The notes under the pieces: model-generated
Database searches by the model: none
The model's input: only the letters and a program-made list of their open reading frames with translations
Told to the model about the DNA's origin: nothing
Shown here: positions 5,309 to 9,575 of the stretch, in pieces
How the letters are laid out: each line of letters starts with the position of its first letter
Position numbering within the stretch: position 1 is the stretch's first letter
DNA from: Armatimonadota bacterium
GTDB taxonomy: Bacteria > Sysuimicrobiota > Sysuimicrobiia > Sysuimicrobiales > JACQTN01
Reading direction: 5' to 3'
Assembly (NCBI GenBank): GCA_016210785.1
Contig: JACQTN010000429.1
Location: 1 to 9,575, forward strand
DNA: 9,575 bases
Program-made: the position numbers and the translations under genes

Positions 5309-6610
5309 TCACATCGAAAAACGCTTCTCCCAGATGCCGCGCAACTGCCGCTCCACCGCGTCGCCGTTACGGAAGGGACCGATGGCGGCCATGGCCAGGT
5401 TCTGTGGTGCCAGCAGTTGGGCGGCCATGCGGTGCACCGCCTGGCCTTCCACCGCCTCCCCGCCTGCCACGATCTCGTCCAGCGAGATCTGCCGGCCGAA
5501 GTAGATCTCCGACCGGGCCAGGTTGGACATGCGGCTGCCGGTGCTCTCCAGCGACAGCATCAGGCTCCCCTTCAGCGACTCCCGGGCCCGCCGGATCTCC
5601 TCCTCGGGCATCGGCTCGCCGCGGATGCGCGACAGTTCCAGGAGCGTCAGGCGCAGCACCTCCGGCGCCGCCTCCGGGCTCATGCCAGCGTAGATGATGA
5701 AGAGGCCGCCCTCCCGGTACGCGGTGACGTACGAGGCGATGGTGTACACCAGGCCACGCCGCTCGCGGATCTCCTGAAAGAGGCGCGAGCTCATCCCGCC
5801 GCCCAGCACGTGGTCCAGCGTGGCCATCACGTAGCGATCCTGGTGCCCCTGCGGCAGCCCGCGCACGCCCAGGCACAGGTGCACCTGCTCCGTCTCCTTC
5901 GACCGCACGCTCAGGTCGGGCTGCGGTGCTGGCGGCTCAAAGGGCGGCGGGTCCGCGCCTCCCGTCCACTGCCCCAGGTACCGGTCCAAAAGGTCCACCA
6001 CGGCGTCGTGCTCCACGTCGCCGGCCGCGGTGATGATGGTGGAAGCGGACCGGTAGCGCTCTTCCACGTAGGCCCGCAGGTGCTCCCGCCGCATGGCGCC
6101 CACCGTCTCCGCGGTGCCCAGCACCGGCCGGCCCAGCGGGTGGCCGTTCCAGATGGTGTTCATGAAGAGGTCCTGCACCAGTTCGTCCGGGGAGTCCTCG
6201 TAGGTCTTGATCTCCTCGGTGATCACCTGACGCTCTTTCTCCACCGCGTCCGGATCGCAGGTGGAGCGCAGCAGCATGTCGCTCATGACCTCCACCGCTA
6301 CCGGCAGGTGGTCGCTCATCACCCGCACGTACAGGGTGGTGTGCTCCTTGTCGGTGAAGGCGTTGATCTGACCGCCGATTCCGTCGATGGTCTGGGCGAT
6401 GTCCAGGGCGCTGCGGCTCGCGGTGCCCTTGAACAGCATGTGCTCCATGAAGTGGGAGATGCCGGCCGCCGCGGGGTTCTCGTAGCGGGAGCCCGTCCCG
6501 ATCCAGATGCCCATGGCCGCCGTGCGGACCTGGGGCATCCGCTCGGTGATGACGGTCAGGCCGCTGGGCAGGCGGCTCTTGCGGATGGCGTCCGACGTGC
6601 TAGTCACCAT
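5309..6610 (-). CDS. M16 family zinc metallopeptidase (processing-peptidase-like, YmxG/MlpA type)
   Basis: Single-subunit member of the pitrilysin/mitochondrial processing peptidase family. The inverted zinc site HFMEH is at residues 53-57 (His53, Glu56, His57). The distal zinc ligand is most likely Glu133, 76 residues on, in VITEEIKTYEDSP. The C-terminal half keeps the RRGLVYTIASY segment that carries the family's Arg/Tyr pair. The 433-residue length and the opening LPSGLTVITERMP fit bacterial M16 proteins next to pnp. No signal peptide is seen, so it is probably cytoplasmic. The true substrate in bacteria is poorly known. The start is ATG (6608-6610) with GGGGGA 5 bases away; a GTG follows directly and could also serve. 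It lies 101 bp after pnp, across a terminator-like hairpin. Confidence 0.95.
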   Translation of the reverse strand: MVTSTSDAIRKSRLPSGLTVITERMPQVRTAAMGIWIGTGSRYENPAAAGISHFMEHMLFKGTASRSALDIAQTIDGIGGQINAFTDKEHTTLYVRVMSDHLPVAVEVMSDMLLRSTCDPDAVEKERQVITEEIKTYEDSPDELVQDLFMNTIWNGHPLGRPVLGTAETVGAMRREHLRAYVEERYRSASTIITAAGDVEHDAVVDLLDRYLGQWTGGADPPPFEPPAPQPDLSVRSKETEQVHLCLGVRGLPQGHQDRYVMATLDHVLGGGMSSRLFQEIRERRGLVYTIASYVTAYREGGLFIIYAGMSPEAAPEVLRLTLLELSRIRGEPMPEEEIRRARESLKGSLMLSLESTGSRMSNLARSEIYFGRQISLDEIVAGGEAVEGQAVHRMAAQLLAPQNLAMAAIGPFRNGDAVERQLRGIWEKRFSM

Positions 6611-6665
6611 ACGGGTCCCCCGAATCGCCCTGCGCTCGCACCCGGTTGTGTCGGCGTCTCAGATG

Positions 6666-6708
6666 AGGAAAAGGGGGCCCCGGGAGACCGCGGGGATCTC
6701 CCGGGGCC
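6666..6708 (-). terminator. Intrinsic terminator after pnp
   Basis: GGCCCCGGGAGA (6676-6687) and TCTCCCGGGGCC (6697-6708) form a perfect 12-bp stem with a 9-base loop, 3 bases past the pnp stop codon. The minus-strand transcript continues CCCUUUUCC. The stem is very strong and the U tract short, so partial read-through into the M16 gene is plausible. Confidence 0.7.
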
Positions 6709-6711
6709 GAT

Positions 6712-8955
6712 CTACTCCTGCGGCGGCTTCCCCGACCGCCGCCGGAAGCCGCCGCGGCGGCGCGGCCGGTCGGGCCGGTCGGCTGTGTCGGACCGGGGTG
6801 CAGGCTCGCCGGCCTCGGAGCCGGCCTCCCCCGCCCCCTCCCCGTCCTCCTTGGGGAGAATCCCGCGCCGCGTCAGGTTGATGCGGCCCAGGTTGTCGAT
6901 TTCCTTGACCTTGACCAGGATCTCGTCCCCGACCTTCACCACGTCCTCCACCTTCCCGACGCGGCTGTCCGACAGTTCGGAGATGTGGACGAGGCCCTCC
7001 TTGCCCGGCAGCACCTCCACGAACGCTCCGAAGTTCATCAAGCGGCTGACGCGCCCCAGGTACATCTCGCCCACCTTGACCTCGCGCACGATGTCGCTGA
7101 TGCGCTGCATCGCCTTGCGCGCGGCCTCCTCGTCCACCGCGGCGATGAAGACCCGGCCGTCCTGCTCGATGTCGATCTTCGCCCCGGTCTCCGCGATGAT
7201 CTTGTTGATGACCTTGCCGCCGGGACCGATGACCTCCCGGATCTTGTCCGGGTTGATCTCCATGGTGATGATGCGCGGCGCGAAGGGCGACAGGTAGGGT
7301 CGCGGCGCCGGCAGCGTCTCCGCCATCTTGTCCAGGATGAACAGGCGCGCCTCCCGCGCCTGGACCAGGGCCTGGGCCATCAGCTCGCGGGACAGGCCGC
7401 CGATCTTGATGTCCATCTGCAGGGCGGTGATGCCGACGCGGCTGCCGGCCACCTTGAAGTCCATGTCGCCCATCATGTCCTCGATGCCCTGGATGTCGGT
7501 GAGCACCGCCATCCGTCCGTCGTCGCCGCTGATCAGGCCCATGGCGATCCCGCCGATGGCGGTTTTGATGGGCACCCCGGCATCCATGAGGGCGAGGGTG
7601 CAGCCGCACACCGACGCCATGGAAGTGGACCCGTTGGACTCCAGCACCTCTGATACCAGCCGGATGGTGTAGGGGAACTGCTCCTGGGGAGGGATCACCA
7701 ACTCGATGGCCCGCTCCGCCAGCGCGCCGTGCCCCACGTCGCGCCGGCTCGGGCCACGCAGCGGCCGGGCCTCGCCGACGCTGAAGGGCGGCATGGAGTA
7801 GTGGTGCATGAACCGCTTCTTCTCCACGATGCCCAGGTCGTCGACGATCTGCTCGTCCTCACCGGTGCCCAGCGTGCAGGTGGTGAGCACCTGGGTCTGC
7901 CCGCGCTGGAAGAGGCCCGAGCCGTGCACGCGCGGCAGCAGTCCCGCGACGCAGGCGATGGCCCGGATGTCCCGGGGACCTCGCCCGTCGGTGCGCACGC
8001 CCTCGTCCAGGATCATGCGACGCACCGCGGACTTCACCACCGTCTCCCACGCGCCGGCGGCCTGCGTCCCCTTTTCCGAGAAGCGCTCCGCCAGCGACGC
8101 CAGGACCTCCGTCCGCAGCGCCCGCAGTCCCTCTTCCCGCGCCGCCTTGTCGGAGTTGTGCAGGACGCCGCCCACGCGCGCCCCGGCCAGCTCACCCACC
8201 GCGACCTCGATCTCCGGATCGGGCAGGTCCAGCGGGAACTCCCGCTTGGGCCGGCCGGCCTTGGCCTGCAGGTCGCGGATGGCGCGGATGATCTCCCGGA
8301 TGTGCCGGTGGGCGAAGTCGAGGGCGTCCAGCACACGCTCCTCGGGCACCTCGTTGGCCCCGGCCTCCACCATGATGATGGCATCCTCGCTGGCCGCCAC
8401 CACCAGGTCCAGCGCGCTGTCCCCCTCGATCTGGCGCATGGTCGGGTTGCAGACCAGTTCCCCGTTGATCAGCCCCACGCGCACCGCGGCGATGGGGCCG
8501 TTCCACGGGATGTCGGAGAGGGTCAGGGCCGCGGACGCACCGATGATCCCCAGGATGTCGGGCGCGTTCTCCTGGTCGGCGGAGAAGACCGTGGCGACGA
8601 CCTGGATGTCGTGGCGAAACCCCCTGGGAAAGAGCGGGCGGAGAGGCCGGTCCATCAGGCGGGCGGAGAGGGTGGCCTTCTCGCCGGGGCGCCCCTCCCG
8701 GCGGAAGAATCCGCCGGGGATCTTGCCGGCGGCATACATCTTTTCCTCAAAGTCACACGTGAGCGGCATGAAGTCGATGCCGGGACGCACATCCTCGGAG
8801 GCGCAGGCGGTCACCAGCGCCACCGTGTCCCCGTACTGGACGACCACCGCGCCGTTGGCCTGCTTGGCCAGCAGCCCGGTGCCGATGGACAGCCTCCTTC
8901 CCGCCAGCGTCATCTCGACGCTGTGCAGGTTGCCTTCAAAAACCCCCTGCGACAT
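6712..8955 (-). CDS. pnp: Polyribonucleotide nucleotidyltransferase (PNPase)
   Basis: Phosphorolytic 3'-5' exoribonuclease, trimeric, central to mRNA decay. The 747-residue protein has both RNase PH-like cores, about 11-225 and 325-550. The active-site stretch [11 protein letters not shown] at 491-501 has Asp493, Asp499 and Lys501 matching E. coli Asp486, Asp492 and Lys494. [13 protein letters not shown] (404-416) and [12 protein letters not shown] (440-451) are also conserved. A KH domain with the GPGG loop (about 559-620) and an S1 domain (about 628-697) follow. The last 45 residues are a low-complexity acidic then Arg/Gly-rich tail ([13 protein letters not shown]), longer than the family core needs. 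The ATG at 8953-8955 follows AAAGGGG by 9 bases. The gene pairs with rpsO across a structured 157-bp spacer. Confidence 0.98.
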   Translation of the reverse strand: MSQGVFEGNLHSVEMTLAGRRLSIGTGLLAKQANGAVVVQYGDTVALVTACASEDVRPGIDFMPLTCDFEEKMYAAGKIPGGFFRREGRPGEKATLSARLMDRPLRPLFPRGFRHDIQVVATVFSADQENAPDILGIIGASAALTLSDIPWNGPIAAVRVGLINGELVCNPTMRQIEGDSALDLVVAASEDAIIMVEAGANEVPEERVLDALDFAHRHIREIIRAIRDLQAKAGRPKREFPLDLPDPEIEVAVGELAGARVGGVLHNSDKAAREEGLRALRTEVLASLAERFSEKGTQAAGAWETVVKSAVRRMILDEGVRTDGRGPRDIRAIACVAGLLPRVHGSGLFQRGQTQVLTTCTLGTGEDEQIVDDLGIVEKKRFMHHYSMPPFSVGEARPLRGPSRRDVGHGALAERAIELVIPPQEQFPYTIRLVSEVLESNGSTSMASVCGCTLALMDAGVPIKTAIGGIAMGLISGDDGRMAVLTDIQGIEDMMGDMDFKVAGSRVGITALQMDIKIGGLSRELMAQALVQAREARLFILDKMAETLPAPRPYLSPFAPRIITMEINPDKIREVIGPGGKVINKIIAETGAKIDIEQDGRVFIAAVDEEAARKAMQRISDIVREVKVGEMYLGRVSRLMNFGAFVEVLPGKEGLVHISELSDSRVGKVEDVVKVGDEILVKVKEIDNLGRINLTRRGILPKEDGEGAGEAGSEAGEPAPRSDTADRPDRPRRRGGFRRRSGKPPQE

Positions 8956-9012
8956 TCACCCGTTCCCCTTTCCTGTCGTTGCGTTCCCCGATTTTTCTTA
9001 CCGCTAGTGCGA

Positions 9013-9036
9013 GGGGAGCGGGCGCCCCCGCTCCCC
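9013..9036 (-). promoter_or_regulatory. Strong hairpin in rpsO-pnp spacer
   Basis: GGGGAGCGGG (9013-9022) and CCCGCTCCCC (9027-9036) make a perfect 10-bp stem with a 4-base loop. The transcript after it lacks a U tract, so it is probably not an efficient intrinsic terminator. In E. coli the comparable leader hairpin is cut by RNase III and mediates PNPase autocontrol. An analogous role here is inference from position. Confidence 0.55.
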
Positions 9037-9041
9037 CTGAA

Positions 9042-9104
9042 CCTCTCGAAACCCCGAAGCACCCCTTCGCGCCTCCGCACAAGGCCCGCGGGTGCTTCAA
9101 GAGG
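9042..9104 (-). promoter_or_regulatory. Extended stem-loop directly after rpsO
   Basis: GAAGCACCC (9056-9064) pairs exactly with GGGTGCTTC (9090-9098), and an outer helix CCTCT/AGAGG (9042-9046 with 9100-9104) extends it. A small inner hairpin (GCCT/AGGC) is possible in the loop. It begins 8 bases after the rpsO stop. It may be an attenuator or processing site that separates rpsO and pnp expression. Confidence 0.5.
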
Positions 9105-9112
9105 GGTCACAC

Positions 9113-9382
9113 CTAGCGCCGCAGGCCGAGTTGATCCACGACCGCGCGGTAGCGCGGGAAGTCGAGCCGGCTCAGGTAATCCAACAGCCGCCTCCGCTTG
9201 CTGACCATCTTGAGGAGGCCTCGCCGGGAGTGCAGGTCCTTCTTGTGCTCCTTCAGGTGCTCGCTGAGGTGGTTGATGCGAGTGGTCAGGAGGGCGATCT
9301 GCACCTCTGGCGATCCGGTATCCTGCTGGTGCCGCTTGTAGTGCTCGATCAGTGACTGCTTGGTCTCCTTGGAGATGCCCAT
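9113..9382 (-). CDS. rpsO: 30S ribosomal protein S15
   Basis: Primary binder of the 16S rRNA central domain; nucleates platform assembly with S6 and S18. The product is 89 residues, the same as E. coli S15. It carries the family core [15 protein letters not shown] (22-36), [20 protein letters not shown] (38-57) and KRRRLLDYL (62-70). The frame is open further upstream to 9433, but the ATG at 9380-9382 gives the standard MGISKE start and has a full AAGGAGG 7 bases before it (9390-9396). It is the first gene of the visible cluster and is followed by pnp, as in many bacteria. Confidence 0.98.
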   Translation of the reverse strand: MGISKETKQSLIEHYKRHQQDTGSPEVQIALLTTRINHLSEHLKEHKKDLHSRRGLLKMVSKRRRLLDYLSRLDFPRYRAVVDQLGLRR

Positions 9383-9402
9383 CCGGTTTCCTCCTTCTGG
9401 AG

Positions 9403-9425
9403 CCCGGCCCCGCGAGAGGGCCGGG
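9403..9425 (-). promoter_or_regulatory. rpsO leader hairpin (possible S15 autoregulatory site)
   Basis: CCCGGCCC (9403-9410) and GGGCCGGG (9418-9425) form a perfect 8-bp stem with a 7-base loop, ending 6 bases before the rpsO Shine-Dalgarno in the transcript. Further upstream CGCCG and CGGCG can form another small stem. S15 represses its own mRNA through leader structures in several phyla, but the shape varies and I cannot match this one to a described class. Confidence 0.42.
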
Positions 9426-9492
9426 ACCATCATCCGTCACCGTGGGCCGCGCGCCCGCCGGAGGAACGCGGCGCCCCGCCCAGGTCCGCCCT

Positions 9493-9521
9493 ATTTTAGC
9501 ACACCCCCCCTTTGACAACAA
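9493..9521 (-). promoter_or_regulatory. rpsO promoter with extended -10
   Basis: The minus strand has TGCTAAAAT. The TAAAAT hexamer (9498-9493) matches the -10 at five of six positions and is preceded by the extended -10 TGN. A -35 is less clear: TTGTTG (9521-9516) stands 17 bases away, while the better TTGTCA (9518-9513) is only 14 away. Initiation near 9486 would give a leader of about 100 bases. The remaining bases to 9575 show no supportable gene. Confidence 0.5.
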
Positions 9522-9575
9522 CAACGGCGACCGGGTCGGCCGCCGGCCTGCGGTCGTTCCGGCCCGACGCTGGAA

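Noticed and set aside
5288..7297. 669-codon open frame on the plus strand opposite the M16 and pnp genes
   Set aside because: It is antisense to two conserved proteins. Its translation is rich in His/Arg/Gly/Ala and low in family-like motifs, as expected from GC-rich codon shadow.
7729..9204. 491-codon open frame on the plus strand opposite pnp and rpsO
   Set aside because: Composition is that of a shadow frame and it runs across both genes and their spacer; no recognisable domain.
9512..9517. Perfect TTGACA on the plus strand as a -35
   Set aside because: At 16-18 bases downstream there is only GC-rich sequence and no -10.
9499..9575. C-terminal end of an upstream gene such as ribF
   Set aside because: Two minus-strand frames do end in stops near the rpsO promoter, but about 25 codons with no recognisable sequence are not enough to call a gene.

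Overview
The window looks like an ordinary chromosomal housekeeping block from a GC-rich bacterium. Eight protein genes all lie on the minus strand, so transcription runs right to left. In that order they are rpsO (S15), pnp (PNPase), an M16 zinc peptidase, asd, dapA, a family-4 uracil-DNA glycosylase, uppP, and the first 380 codons of ftsK, which runs off the left edge. The order rpsO-pnp-M16-asd-dapA-...-ftsK resembles the rpsO-pnp-ymxG-...-asd-dapG-dapA-...-spoIIIE region of Bacillota and some other Terrabacteria. Here dapG and the RNase J gene are absent, and a glycosylase and uppP sit in their place. I cannot name the phylum from this evidence. There is no sign of phage, transposase, CRISPR or recent transfer.

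Layout from right to left. 9434-9575 holds a likely rpsO promoter with an extended -10, followed by a GC-rich leader with hairpins before a strong Shine-Dalgarno. rpsO and pnp are separated by 157 bp containing two strong stem-loops, reminiscent of the RNase III-processed rpsO-pnp junction of E. coli. pnp ends in a 12-bp hairpin with a short U tract. The M16 peptidase follows, then a 126-bp gap with an AT-rich island, a LexA-box-like site and a hairpin before asd. asd and dapA make consecutive steps of the diaminopimelate/lysine pathway, but a 188-bp repeat-like gap separates them. That gap also carries a good sigma70-type promoter match pointing the other way, antisense to asd. dapA, the glycosylase gene and uppP are tightly packed (41-bp gap, then a 1-nt stop/start overlap) and probably form one transcript.

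The 415 bp between uppP and ftsK (1141-1555) is the least explained part. It contains no convincing gene but a run of four consecutive perfect or near-perfect inverted repeats (1320-1547), and, close to the ftsK start, a site matching 9 of 10 fixed positions of a LexA box.

Functionally the block joins translation and RNA decay (rpsO, pnp), peptidoglycan precursor supply (asd and dapA make DAP; uppP recycles the undecaprenyl carrier), DNA repair (glycosylase) and chromosome segregation at division (ftsK). I found no clear undescribed multi-gene system. The items most worth checking are the structured uppP-ftsK spacer, the two LexA-like sites and the antisense promoter.
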